A DNA stretch of 44,834 bases, from positions 1 through 44,834 of the forward strand of contig JAFAAV010000119.1 of assembly GCA_023426375.1 (NCBI GenBank), given 5' to 3'. The position numbers were made by a program, and so were the translations under genes. The notes beneath the pieces are model-generated. The model had not been told where the DNA came from and did not search any database. It saw only the letters and a program-made list of their open reading frames with translations. This document shows, in pieces, positions 1 through 8,137 of the stretch (the stretch's first letter is position 1; every line of letters begins with the position of its first letter). This DNA comes from Actinomycetes bacterium (GTDB lineage Bacteria > Actinomycetota > Actinomycetes > Actinomycetales > Micrococcaceae).

Positions 1-1
1 C

Positions 2-433
2 CATTCTTCGGGCAACAACCTCACGGACTATCGCGATTCCACTCAAGAATACGTGCCGAACGGCGGCGCTCAGGGGCGGAATCCCTCGGTGGCAGCTAAC
101 CAGGTCTCTCCGTACGGCCAGCCTTCCGGTCGCTGGGAGTACGTACCGGCCAGTGCCCAGGACGCGCAGCAGCAGGACCAAGCTGCCAGGAGTTCCGAGG
201 CATCATTGGTTCTCGGAATTCTGGGAGTAGTGATACTTCCCATCCTCGCCCCGTTCGCTCTGTGGCAGGCCTACAAGTCCGAGAAGCTGGGTGGCCGTGC
301 CACCTCCGGCAAGGTCCTCGGTTGGGTGGGCGTTGCCCTGCTGATCCTGGGCATCCTGTGGGCCATCCTCTTTTTCGCGTTCTTCGGCGTGATGATGAGC
401 GAAATCTCGAACTCGGTGAGTACGACCGTCTAG
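2..433 (+). CDS. DUF4190-like small membrane protein (5' end outside window)
   Basis: The reading frame is open from base 2, so the true start lies upstream of the window; a GTG at 53 is the first possible in-window start but the frame before it is also coding-like. The visible part begins with a low-complexity region rich in Gly, Asn, Pro, Gln and Tyr, followed by two hydrophobic segments (roughly bases 206-270 and 325-390) separated by a short basic stretch containing YKSEKLGG and GKVLGW. That two-helix layout after a Pro/Gln-rich cytoplasmic tail is typical of DUF4190-type proteins of actinobacteria, whose function is unknown. It ends at 433, convergent with the response regulator. Family assignment is from overall pattern only. 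Confidence 0.6.
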   Translation, partial: HSSGNNLTDYRDSTQEYVPNGGAQGRNPSVAANQVSPYGQPSGRWEYVPASAQDAQQQDQAARSSEASLVLGILGVVILPILAPFALWQAYKSEKLGGRATSGKVLGWVGVALLILGILWAILFFAFFGVMMSEISNSVSTTV

Positions 434-455
434 GTCTCGGCTACGACTGCCGGGG

Positions 456-1109
456 TCAGAGTCTGATCAGGCCTCGTTGAAGGGCCTCGGTGACGGCTGA
501 CGTCCTGTCCTGAACGCCCAACTTGGTGAAGGCCCGCCGCAGGTGGGTCTTCACCGTTGTTTCACTGATGTACAGCTGCGAAGCTACTTGGGCGTTCGTG
601 AGCCCCCGAGCTACGCCGGTAAGGACTTCTCGTTCCCGGGGGCTGAGAGTGTCTTCCTCCGACTTGGAGATCATGCCGGCAATCAAAGAGCCCACCTCGG
701 CGGAGACCACCAGCTGACCGTCCAGGGCACGTTCGACGGAGCGGATGATCTCATCCGTTGACGCAGACTTCAGAAGATATCCCGCGGCACCCTGGTCCAG
801 CGCTTCCCGGATCACCGTGGGATCTTCCACCACGGTGAGCAGTAGCACCGGCACTGACGGGTGTGTTTCCCGGAGTTTTGTCATCAGCTCCAACCCGTCC
901 ATGATGGGCATTTGCACATCTGTGATGATCAGGTCAGGGGCGTCCGCGTCGAGTCCGCGCAGTGCTGCTGAACCATTCGGGTAAGAACCCACCACGAGTA
1001 GGCGATCGCTGTCTTCGAGGCTCGTTTCGAGCCCGGTACGCACAATGTCATGATCGTCCACGATCACTACTCGTGTGAGCCCGTCCGCCGGAAGTTTCTG
1101 AGCGCTCAT
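456..1109 (-). CDS. NarL/FixJ-family response regulator
   Basis: 217 aa. The receiver domain (about residues 12-125) shows the acidic pair D18-D19, phospho-acceptor D64 in the context ITDVQMP, T92 and K114. A LuxR-type helix-turn-helix occupies about residues 150-212 (SPREREVLTGVARGLTN, then the recognition helix SETTVKTHLRR). It is the partner of the histidine kinase encoded just upstream: kinase stop and regulator start overlap in ATGA at 1106-1109, which suggests translational coupling. The regulon is not visible; the divergent small membrane protein at 2454 is a possible target because the pair sits back to back with it. Family call is secure, signal unknown. Confidence 0.93.
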   Translation of the reverse strand: MSAQKLPADGLTRVVIVDDHDIVRTGLETSLEDSDRLLVVGSYPNGSAALRGLDADAPDLIITDVQMPIMDGLELMTKLRETHPSVPVLLLTVVEDPTVIREALDQGAAGYLLKSASTDEIIRSVERALDGQLVVSAEVGSLIAGMISKSEEDTLSPREREVLTGVARGLTNAQVASQLYISETTVKTHLRRAFTKLGVQDRTSAVTEALQRGLIRL

Positions 1110-2341
1110 GACGGGTTCTCCTGATTGGTCGGAAGTGACACGGTGATGGTCGTACCCCGACCCGGGGCAGTGTCGAGGTCGAAAGTGCCGCCTAGTCGCT
1201 TCACTCGATCCGGGGCGCCGGCCAGACCCCAGCCACGTGCCCCGGACGCAGCGCCGGTGGGCTGGTCCATCCCCACACCGTTGTCCGCCACCGTGACCTT
1301 GAGTCGGTTCCCGAGGTGTCCAAGCTCGACGACGATCTGAGTAGCCTGAGAATGGCGGAGACAGTTGGACAGCGCCTCCGAGAGCATCCCGAGCACGGTC
1401 CTGGTCGTCTCAGCTGAAATGTCCTCATTGCTGTGCCCATCCCAGATGGACAGTGTCGTCTCGATCTCGGCGGTCTGGCGGAAGAGAGTAACGAGTTCGG
1501 TCACCAGGTCATCAAGTGCTCGGTCCTGCTCGTCCATGCGGCTGTGTCCGAGAAGGAAGCGAGACTCCGCAACCGACAGCTCCGTGTGCCTCCGTGCCAG
1601 CGATAGCCTTTCCGCGGCCTTGTCGGTATCCCCCTTGGCGAGCTGCTCCTCAGAGGATCTCAGCAACATGAGCGTTGCGCTGATCTGCTGGGCCAGTCCA
1701 TCGTGAATCTCCTGTGCCACACGGGAGCGCTCCTCCGAGGCGCCGCGGAGCGCCGACTGCCGGGCCACCTCCGCACGGGACGCACGTAGTTCCTCGATCA
1801 TGACCTCTTGCCGGGCGTTCAGGGTGAACACCTGGGACAGCCACAGTCCCACCACCACTCCGAACAGCGCAGCCACCAGGAGGAGCACCGCGAGCAGCTC
1901 CGCGTTGGCGAGATCGTGATGGAAAATCACGGCCACGGAGACTAGCGCCGCGGCCACCGTGGCCAGACCTGCGATACCGGGGGCGAGGAACCAGAAGAAC
2001 TGAGCGATGAGGACGAACAGGAGTAAAAGCCCTGCGGGTGAACCGAAGCTGACCAACGCATACCCTGCCACCGCAGCGGCAATGAGCACTGCCCCTACGG
2101 GTCGGGAGAGTCGATCGTGCAGAACGGTCCAGATGTACGCGGCTATCAGCAAAGCCAACCCGGGCAGGATGAGAAACCACCGAGGCTGCGGGCTCATCGC
2201 ACAAAGAACGATGACCCCCACCGCGGACAGGCCCGTGAAGACGTGCCAACCGGGCCCCGTGGTCGCTGCTCTCGGACGATGGTTGGTTTGGTTGGGGCGG
2301 GTTCGTCCTGAATTCGCCTCGAGTACATTCCGCTCAGGCAT
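1106..2341 (-). CDS. NarL-type sensor histidine kinase
   Basis: 411 aa from the ATG at 2341, chosen because GAGGATCGGGGAC precedes it and because the frame further upstream overlaps the divergent gene at 2454 and reads as non-coding. Residues about 33-170 form five to six membrane helices with no extracellular domain of note. A HisKA_3 dimerisation box follows (EERSRVAQEIHDGLAQ, phospho-His H213), then an HATPase domain with N box (SEALSNCLRHS), G1 (DNGVGM) and G2 (GWGLAG). Membrane-embedded sensing in this family often concerns membrane or cell-wall state, but the stimulus here is unknown. It is the first gene of a two-gene operon with the response regulator. Confidence 0.92.
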   Translation of the reverse strand: MPERNVLEANSGRTRPNQTNHRPRAATTGPGWHVFTGLSAVGVIVLCAMSPQPRWFLILPGLALLIAAYIWTVLHDRLSRPVGAVLIAAAVAGYALVSFGSPAGLLLLFVLIAQFFWFLAPGIAGLATVAAALVSVAVIFHHDLANAELLAVLLLVAALFGVVVGLWLSQVFTLNARQEVMIEELRASRAEVARQSALRGASEERSRVAQEIHDGLAQQISATLMLLRSSEEQLAKGDTDKAAERLSLARRHTELSVAESRFLLGHSRMDEQDRALDDLVTELVTLFRQTAEIETTLSIWDGHSNEDISAETTRTVLGMLSEALSNCLRHSQATQIVVELGHLGNRLKVTVADNGVGMDQPTGAASGARGWGLAGAPDRVKRLGGTFDLDTAPGRGTTITVSLPTNQENPS

Positions 2342-2453
2342 GTCCCCGATCCTCTCTGTGCCCGGAGGACATGTGTGGGGTCGTTCGATCGGACGACACA
2401 AAGCGACCAACCAGAGGATTGGGGTGGACCTGCGGTCCTGACACCGTAGAAAC

Positions 2454-2672
2454 ATGATGAATCGAAACCACAAGACCACCTCGTCCGTCCTGATCGCCGC
2501 ACTGATCGCGGTTCCACTGAGCTTGTTGGGAGGCCTGTCGGTCTTCCTGATGACCCAAAATGTAGGGCACGCCCTCACCGCTACGTTCTTCGGAGTGGTG
2601 ATGGGTTCGGGAATCTACGGCCTGTGCGCGCTCGGCGGTGCCAGCAACCCCGCAGGGGCGTCCCGGAAGTAG
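2454..2672 (+). CDS. small two-helix membrane protein, unknown function
   Basis: 72 aa (a second ATG follows immediately at 2457). Two hydrophobic segments, about residues 12-33 and 41-62, are joined by a short linker (MTQNVGHA), with a basic N-terminus, so an integral membrane protein of two helices is expected. The ribosome binding site is weak. It is divergent from the two-component pair with about 110 bases between starts, a common arrangement for a target of that system; this is inference. The stop codon lies within a hairpin (2655-2683). I do not recognise the family. Confidence 0.6.
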   Translation: MMNRNHKTTSSVLIAALIAVPLSLLGGLSVFLMTQNVGHALTATFFGVVMGSGIYGLCALGGASNPAGASRK

Positions 2673-2683
2673 TTCCGGGCCCC
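2655..2683. terminator. bidirectional hairpin between convergent genes
   Basis: CCCGGAA (2662-2668) pairs with TTCCGGG (2673-2679) around loop GTAG; GGGG (2655-2658) can pair with CCCC (2680-2683) across a small bulge. It covers the stop codon of the small membrane protein and lies 8 bases beyond the stop of the M13 peptidase on the other strand. No U-tract is present. Confidence 0.45.
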
Positions 2684-2690
2684 AATGAGG

Positions 2691-4679
2691 TCACCAAATC
2701 GCCACGCGCTCCTCCTGCGGCAACCACATCTGGTCCGACTCCTGCACGTCGAAGGCCTCGTAGAAGGCATCCACGTTGCGCGGGGTCTGGGCGGCGCGGA
2801 ATTCCGCGGGGGAGTGCGGGTCCGTGGCGATGCGCGTCTTGAGCGCCTCGTCGCGGGACTTCTCCTGCCACACGTAGGCCCATGACACGAACAACCGCTG
2901 CGCCGGGGTGAACCCGTCGATGGGCTCGGTGTCCGGAGCATCCTTCTTGTCCTGGGCTGCACGCCAGGCCTTGTACGCGATGGACAGTCCACCCAGGTCG
3001 CCGATGTTCTCACCCAGGGTCAGCTCACCGTTGAGCTTGGGGGCGTTCTCGGAACCGTCGAACTGTGCCGGGGACAGCGCCGCGTACTGGTCCACCAGGC
3101 GCGCGGTGCGGGACTCGAAAGCCTGGCGGTCGGCGTCGGTCCACCAGTTGCGCAACTTGCCTTCGCCGTCGCACGTGGAGCCCTTGTCGTCGAAGCCGTG
3201 GCCGATCTCGTGACCGATCACCGCGCCGATACCGCCGTAGTTCACGGCGTCGTCAGCGTCCTGGCTGAAGAACGGCGGCTGCAGAATGGCAGCGGGGAAC
3301 ACGATCTCGTTGCGCAGCGGGTGGTAGTAGGCGTTCACGGTCTGCGGGGTCATGAGCCACTCGTGCTTTTCCACGGGCTGACCTGCCTTGCGGGCGATCT
3401 CGTCCACCGCGAACTGGGAGGTGCGGACCACGTTGCCCACCAGATCCTCGCCGTCCATGTACAGCGCCGAGTAATCCTTCCACTTCTCCGGGTATCCGAT
3501 CTTGGGCGTGAACCCCGAAAGCTTCTTGAGCGCCTCCGCGCGGGTGTCCTCGGTCATCCAGTCGAGGGTCTCGATGGAATCGCGGTACGCGCCCAACAGG
3601 TTGTCGACCAGCTCGTCCATGCGTGCCTTGGCCACGGGCGGGAAGTACTCCTGCACGTACAGCTCGCCCACGGCCTCGCCGAGGGCGCCATTGACCAGGG
3701 CGACGCCGCGTTTCCAACGGTCCTTGAGCTGCGGGGTTCCGGACAGCACCGTTCCGTAGAACGCGAAGTTCTCGAGTACGAACGCTTCCGGCAGGTACGA
3801 CGCCCGCGCGGAGACCACGTGCCAACGGGCCCAGGACTTCCAGGCCGGGAGCAGCTCGTCGGTGATCAGCTCGTCCAGGCCGGTGAAGAAGCTGGGCTGC
3901 GCGTTGACCACGGTGGCCAACTGGTCTTCGGTCAGCCCCACGCCCAACAGCACGGAGTACCAGTCCAAGCCCGAGACCTGTTCGGCCAGCTCCGAGAAGG
4001 TCATGGGGTTGTACATCTTGGTCAGGTCACGCACGGTGACCTTGTCCCAGTGGTGGGAAGCAATGCGCGTCTCAAGGTCCATCACGGCCTGAGCCTGCTC
4101 AGCGGCGTCCTCGAAGCCCGCGAGTGAGAGCATCTTCTCCACATGAGCCACGTACTTCTCGCGGATCTCCCGGTACTGGTCCTCGCGGTAGTACTCCTCG
4201 TCCGGCAGGCCCAGTCCCGACTGACCGACGAACACCATGTTGCGCTGAGGGTCTCCGGGATCGGAGTCCAGGTCGATGTCCAGGGCACCGCCGATGCCGC
4301 GGCGCAGTGCAGTGCCAAACCAGCGCGACAGGGATTCCGTGGAATCCACGGCCTCGACCGCGTCCAGGTCCTCGCGCAGCGGTTCCGTTCCCAACGCTTC
4401 GATGCGCTCGGTGTCCATGAAGGAGGCGTAGAGCAAGGCGATCTTCTGTTCGGAACTCTGCCCCGCGGCGTCGTCGTCAGCGTCAGGCTTGGCCTGCGTG
4501 ATGATGTTTCGCACGGCCTCCTCGGCCTGATCGCGCAGCTCGATGAAAGCGCCCGTGGTGGCCTTGTCGTCGGGAATGGTGGCGTTGGCCAGCCAGGTCC
4601 CGTTCACAAACCGGAACAGATCGTCCTGGGGGCGCACGGAGCGGTCGAATGCTTGCAGGTCAAACACGGAAGACGTCAT
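2691..4679 (-). CDS. M13 (neprilysin/PepO) family zinc metallopeptidase
   Basis: 662 aa, the normal length for bacterial M13 peptidases. The zinc site HEIGH is seen at about residue 487 in VIGHEIGHGFDDKG, and the third-ligand motif ENIGDLGGL at about residue 551. The usual carboxy-terminal block (DPHSPAEFRA ... W) is present, ending in a terminal Trp as in the family. There is no signal peptide, so like the actinobacterial PepO-type enzymes it is probably an intracellular or leaderlessly exported oligopeptidase. It stands alone, divergent from the MmcQ-like gene, with no clear ribosome binding site before the ATG. Confidence 0.93.
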   Translation of the reverse strand: MTSSVFDLQAFDRSVRPQDDLFRFVNGTWLANATIPDDKATTGAFIELRDQAEEAVRNIITQAKPDADDDAAGQSSEQKIALLYASFMDTERIEALGTEPLREDLDAVEAVDSTESLSRWFGTALRRGIGGALDIDLDSDPGDPQRNMVFVGQSGLGLPDEEYYREDQYREIREKYVAHVEKMLSLAGFEDAAEQAQAVMDLETRIASHHWDKVTVRDLTKMYNPMTFSELAEQVSGLDWYSVLLGVGLTEDQLATVVNAQPSFFTGLDELITDELLPAWKSWARWHVVSARASYLPEAFVLENFAFYGTVLSGTPQLKDRWKRGVALVNGALGEAVGELYVQEYFPPVAKARMDELVDNLLGAYRDSIETLDWMTEDTRAEALKKLSGFTPKIGYPEKWKDYSALYMDGEDLVGNVVRTSQFAVDEIARKAGQPVEKHEWLMTPQTVNAYYHPLRNEIVFPAAILQPPFFSQDADDAVNYGGIGAVIGHEIGHGFDDKGSTCDGEGKLRNWWTDADRQAFESRTARLVDQYAALSPAQFDGSENAPKLNGELTLGENIGDLGGLSIAYKAWRAAQDKKDAPDTEPIDGFTPAQRLFVSWAYVWQEKSRDEALKTRIATDPHSPAEFRAAQTPRNVDAFYEAFDVQESDQMWLPQEERVAIW

Positions 4680-4753
4680 GCAACCACGCTACTGAACCGC
4701 GGTGACGCGCACTACAGGGCCCCCGAGCTGTTCCCGGAGGGCAGAATGGGGCC

Positions 4754-5131
4754 ATGGACGGAGACGAGATCCAGCAGTACGCCGCCGAGATCGCTGCCGA
4801 GCTGCCTTCGGCCGAAAAGGACTTCCCGTTCGGGGACGAGACCGCGGTCTACCGAGTGGCCGGCAAGATCTTCATTCTGATCGCATCCCCGTACGGCAGG
4901 CCGCTGGTGAATCTGAAAGTGGACCCCGAGCACTCCGTGGCCCTGCGCCAAACTGTGGAGGGCATTGAGCCCGGCTGGCACATGAACAAGAAACACTGGA
5001 TCTCGCTGGCCGGTTCCGAGCAACTCACCGAAGAGCTCGTGACGGAACTGGTGCACGAGTCCTACGAGCTGATCGTCGAATCCTTGCCCCGCAAGAACAG
5101 GCCGGTGGAGTACCGCTTCAGGGCTGACTGA
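4754..5131 (+). CDS. MmcQ/YjbR family protein
   Basis: 125 aa. It matches the MmcQ/YjbR (CyaY-like fold) family: FPFGDETAVYRVAGKIF near the N-terminus, SPYGRPLVNLKVDPE, then PGWHMNKKHWISL and a helical end (ELVHESYELIVESLP). Members are small alpha/beta proteins often annotated as DNA-binding, though the biological role is not established. The gene is transcribed divergently from the M13 peptidase from a 74-base gap and is followed by the hairpin-rich region 5132-5470. Confidence 0.85.
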   Translation: MDGDEIQQYAAEIAAELPSAEKDFPFGDETAVYRVAGKIFILIASPYGRPLVNLKVDPEHSVALRQTVEGIEPGWHMNKKHWISLAGSEQLTEELVTELVHESYELIVESLPRKNRPVEYRFRAD

Positions 5132-5225
5132 CGAGCTACTTTGTTCGTGCACTAAGAATTAATGCTTTTATTTGAGGCATACCCCTTGCGGAAGTAATGA
5201 AAAGGGTGCTTACTATGTATATGGA

Positions 5226-5446
5226 ACGTGGCACAGAGCACTGCTCGTTCGGCGCTATCAGGGGGATCCAGAGCGCCGTATCAGTCACGATTCCAAGACG
5301 TCACTGCGGCGCCCGTTCATGGCCCACCACGTCGAGCTGCACCTTAGCTAGGTGCAACGGCGGTTCACCGGGAAGACATCCGTGAACGGAAGGGGCGGGT
5401 ACCGGCGCGATCATTCGGGGGAGAAATTCGCGTCAGTACCCGCTCC
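5226..5446 (+). ncRNA. candidate structured RNA in a 339-base convergent gap
   Basis: The gap 5132-5470 holds no convincing gene but at least four hairpins in a row: CGGCGCT/AGCGCCG (5250-5256 with 5272-5278), TGCACCT/AGGTGCA (5338-5344 with 5350-5356, 5-base loop), GTTCAC/GTGAAC (5363-5368 with 5382-5387), and an 11-bp stem 5392-5402 with 5436-5446 containing one G-U pair. The preceding 5135-5225 is AT-rich for this genome with TACTAT as a possible -10 near 5209. It could be an independent RNA on the plus strand, or 3' UTR structure of the flanking genes. No known RNA family motif was recognised. Confidence 0.3.
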
Positions 5447-5470
5447 GTTGCTTCAGTGGCGTTCCCTGTG

Positions 5471-6244
5471 TCAGCCCTTGCCGGTGAACTCCGGCTTGCG
5501 CTTCTCCTGGAACGCAGCGAAGCCTTCCGCGTAGTCATCGGTCGAGCACAGTGCCGCCTGAGCCTTGTTCTCGGCGGCCATGGAATCCCACAGGCCCACC
5601 TTGGCGTCGCGCACCTGTGCCACGAGCTTCTTGGACGCCACGTACGCCTGGGTGGCACCCTTGGCCGCCTTGTTGACGCGCTTCATGGTGAAGTCCAGCA
5701 GCTCATCGGCCGGAACCGCGCGTGAGAACAGCCCCGCGGCCACCGCCTCTGCGCCCGTCATCATCTCCGCGGTGTAAATCAGATCCAGGGTGCGGTGAGC
5801 TCCGAACCGCTCGGTGAACAACGCATGCCCACCGGAATCGAGCGTGGCGCCCAGGTTGGCGAACGGCGAGCCGATGGTCGCGTCCTCGGCCACGTAGACG
5901 ACATCCGTGGCGATCGCCAGACCCAGACCCACGCCCAGGCACGCGCCCTGCACGGCGGCGAACGTGGGTGCCGGGAATTCCGACATCTGCTGCAGCAGCG
6001 GCTGCACCTTGCCGGACAGGTACGCGTCCGTATCGTCGGTGGCCGGGTCCACCCGGGAGATGTCACGGCCCGCGCAGAACGCACGCCCCTCACCGCGCAG
6101 CACGAGCGCTCGCACTCCGGCCTGCTCGGCCTCGGTGTACGCCTGGGTCAGCTCGTCCAGTGCGGCCGCGTCCAGCGAGTTGAGCTTCTTGGGTGCGTTG
6201 AGCACCACGTGGGCAATGTTGTCCTCGATCGTCAGATCAATCAT
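5471..6244 (-). CDS. paaG: PaaG: 1,2-epoxyphenylacetyl-CoA isomerase
   Basis: 257 aa, enoyl-CoA hydratase/isomerase (crotonase) fold. PaaG converts ring-1,2-epoxyphenylacetyl-CoA to the oxepin-CoA. The CoA/oxyanion-hole segment FCAGRD is at residues 57-61 and GACLGVGLGLA at 100-110; the second catalytic region reads LGATLDSGG with an Asp at position 136, the residue used by the isomerase PaaG rather than the Glu of hydratases. It is the last gene of the minus-strand paaABCDE group, separated from paaE by 114 bases that contain a strong hairpin, so it may be expressed at a lower level or from its own promoter. The Asp and the context make PaaG much more likely than a generic hydratase. Confidence 0.88.
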   Translation of the reverse strand: MIDLTIEDNIAHVVLNAPKKLNSLDAAALDELTQAYTEAEQAGVRALVLRGEGRAFCAGRDISRVDPATDDTDAYLSGKVQPLLQQMSEFPAPTFAAVQGACLGVGLGLAIATDVVYVAEDATIGSPFANLGATLDSGGHALFTERFGAHRTLDLIYTAEMMTGAEAVAAGLFSRAVPADELLDFTMKRVNKAAKGATQAYVASKKLVAQVRDAKVGLWDSMAAENKAQAALCSTDDYAEGFAAFQEKRKPEFTGKG

Positions 6245-6307
6245 GGGGTTCTCCTAGCGGTTCGGTTCCTACGCCCGGTCTCGACCGTGGCGAGCGGGCA
6301 CATACGA

Positions 6308-6343
6308 CGACGACGCCGCGCGGGTCCCAGCGCGGCGTCGTCG
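6308..6343 (-). terminator. 14-bp perfect hairpin between paaE and paaG
   Basis: CGACGACGCCGCGC (6308-6321) and its exact complement (6330-6343) enclose an 8-base loop GGGTCCCA. There is no U-tract downstream on the minus strand. It sits 15 bases beyond the paaE stop, so it may be an intrinsic terminator, an mRNA-stabilising 3' end or a processing site inside the operon. Confidence 0.6.
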
Positions 6344-6358
6344 GCAAAGCACACGAAC

Positions 6359-7552
6359 TCAGGCGTCGAAGTCGACGCTCAGTTCCTTGGAGGTGGGGCG
6401 GGTCTGGCAGGTCAGCACGTAACCGGCGTCCACCTCGTCCTTCTCGAGCGCGAAGTTCTCTTCCATCTCGAATTCGCCACCGGTCACCTTGGCGCGGCAC
6501 GTGCCGCACACACCACCGGCGCACGCGAACGGGACGTCCGGGCGCACGCGCAACGCTGCGTTGAGCACGGTCTCGTTGGCGGACATCGGGGACTCGACCT
6601 CACCGCTGGCGCCGTCGAGATTGAAGGTGATCTTGTAGTTGTCGCCCTTGGGATCGGCCTTGACCACACGGCCCTGCTGGCCCTGCGGAGCGGCCGGCTT
6701 GCCCGTGGTGAACAGCTCGAAGCGCACCTTGGACTCGTCCACGCCGCGCTCCTTGAGGGTGTCGCGGCACAACTGGACCAGCTCGAACGGACCGCACAGG
6801 AACCACTCGTCCGCGGAGTTCACCTGGATCACGTGATCCAACAGCTCCTCCAACTTGTCCTGGTCGATACGGCCGGACATCAGCGGGGAGATGCGCTGCT
6901 CACGCGAGAGCACGTGGTGAATGGCCACGCGGGAGGGGTACTTGTCCTTGAGGTCACCGAGTTCCTCGGCGAACATCACGTCCATCGAGGAACGGTTGGC
7001 GTAGACCAGGTCCATCGAAGCGGTGTCCGATGCACGCAGGATCGCGCGGGCAATCGACATGATGGGCGTGATGCCGGAACCGGCGGCGAAGGCCACCAGG
7101 TGAACGTTCTTGTTCTTGGCCACCTCCTGGCGGGCCAGTTCCTCCGGGTTGTTCATGGAGGTGATGTTCACCTTGGAAGTGAAGGCACCCTGCGGGTTCA
7201 TCACGTCCAGGACATCGCCCACCTTGAGCTGTTCGTTGGCCCACGTGGAGAACACGCCGCCCATGTCCTTCTTGATGGCCACGCGGATCTCGCCCGGCTT
7301 GGGGTCCGCGCAGATCGAGTAGGAGCGGCGCACCTCGTGGCCGTTGATCTGGGCGCGCACGGCAACGTACTGGCCCGGAAGATAGTCGTAGTCGTCCACG
7401 AGATCCTCGGGAACCGCGAACGTCACCTCCACGGAATCGGAGGTGAGCTTACGCACCTCGGACACCTCGAGGGTGTTGAACGTGCCCCGGCGCTTGGCGG
7501 CGGGCTTGGCCTCGCCGGTCTCGGATCCAGTGGCCTCAATGGTTTCGCTCAT
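6359..7552 (-). CDS. paaE: PaaE: phenylacetyl-CoA epoxidase reductase subunit
   Basis: 397 aa. PaaE passes electrons from NADPH through FAD and a 2Fe-2S cluster to the PaaA di-iron site. Visible in order: FAD-binding motif RRSYSI near residue 75, the nucleotide-binding loop AAGSGITPIMSIAR near 155-170, and a C-terminal plant-type ferredoxin domain with CAGGVCGTC (Cys-x4-Cys-x2-Cys) and a distal Cys in VLTCQTRP. The N-terminus carries about 25 extra acidic/basic residues compared with the E. coli enzyme. The start lies 1 base after the paaD stop, so it belongs to the same transcript. Confidence 0.96.
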   Translation of the reverse strand: MSETIEATGSETGEAKPAAKRRGTFNTLEVSEVRKLTSDSVEVTFAVPEDLVDDYDYLPGQYVAVRAQINGHEVRRSYSICADPKPGEIRVAIKKDMGGVFSTWANEQLKVGDVLDVMNPQGAFTSKVNITSMNNPEELARQEVAKNKNVHLVAFAAGSGITPIMSIARAILRASDTASMDLVYANRSSMDVMFAEELGDLKDKYPSRVAIHHVLSREQRISPLMSGRIDQDKLEELLDHVIQVNSADEWFLCGPFELVQLCRDTLKERGVDESKVRFELFTTGKPAAPQGQQGRVVKADPKGDNYKITFNLDGASGEVESPMSANETVLNAALRVRPDVPFACAGGVCGTCRAKVTGGEFEMEENFALEKDEVDAGYVLTCQTRPTSKELSVDFDA

Positions 7553-7553
7553 G

Positions 7554-8132
7554 TCAGTGCACCTTGAAGTAGTCGAAGGGTTCCTTGCAGTCGTTGCAGA
7601 CCCACAGGGCCTTGCACGAGGTGGACCCGAAACGGGTCATCTCTCGGGTGTTCAACGAACTGCAGCGAGGACATTTGACGGACAGGGCCAAGCGGACCGG
7701 TCCCGAATTGTGCCCGGCGGTCGTGCGACCGGTGGGCGGGGCTATGCCGTACTCGGTGAGCTTGGCCTGACCGGCCTCACTCATCCAGTCCGTGGTCCAG
7801 GCGGGACGCAGCACCTGCACAACGCGCACGTTGCGGTAACCGGCGGCCTGAACCACGGTCTCCAGATCGGCAGCCATGGTGTCCATGGCCGGGCAACCGG
7901 AGTACGTGGGAGTGATCACCACGACGGTCTCGTCCTGGCCCGCGTACGCATCACGAAGCACACCCAGATCCTCGAGCGTCAGCACCGGGATCTCGGGGTC
8001 GCACACGGTCGCGGCGACGTCCCACAGCTTGGCGTCCTCCTCGTTGGAGGGCCGCTGGGACGGGCCCAGCGGCAACTCGCGGGGAGCGGCGTCGTTACGA
8101 AGTACGGAATCGGAAGAAACGCGTGAGGTCAT
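7554..8132 (-). CDS. paaD: PaaD: phenylacetyl-CoA epoxidase maturation protein
   Basis: 192 aa. PaaD belongs to the MIP18/DUF59 family and is thought to assist metal-cluster assembly of the epoxidase. Residues about 33-100 hold the MIP18 core (VCDPEIPVLTLEDLGV and TPTYSGCPAM, with its conserved Cys). The C-terminus is a zinc-ribbon-like segment with CPRC and CNDC, found in full-length PaaD. It is the fourth gene of the paaABCDE operon; the paaC stop is 5 bases upstream and paaE starts immediately after. Confidence 0.94.
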   Translation of the reverse strand: MTSRVSSDSVLRNDAAPRELPLGPSQRPSNEEDAKLWDVAATVCDPEIPVLTLEDLGVLRDAYAGQDETVVVITPTYSGCPAMDTMAADLETVVQAAGYRNVRVVQVLRPAWTTDWMSEAGQAKLTEYGIAPPTGRTTAGHNSGPVRLALSVKCPRCSSLNTREMTRFGSTSCKALWVCNDCKEPFDYFKVH

Positions 8133-8137
8133 CTAGA

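Noticed and set aside
5197..5385. 62-codon open frame starting at an ATG in the gap after the MmcQ-like gene.
   Set aside because: No family resemblance, no hydrophobic or other pattern, and it runs across several strong hairpins; more likely non-coding.
5795..7567. 590-codon open frame on the plus strand opposite paaG and paaE.
   Set aside because: A shadow of GC-rich codon usage on the opposite strand; the His/Gly/Val-rich translation has no domain and the paa genes on the other strand are certain.
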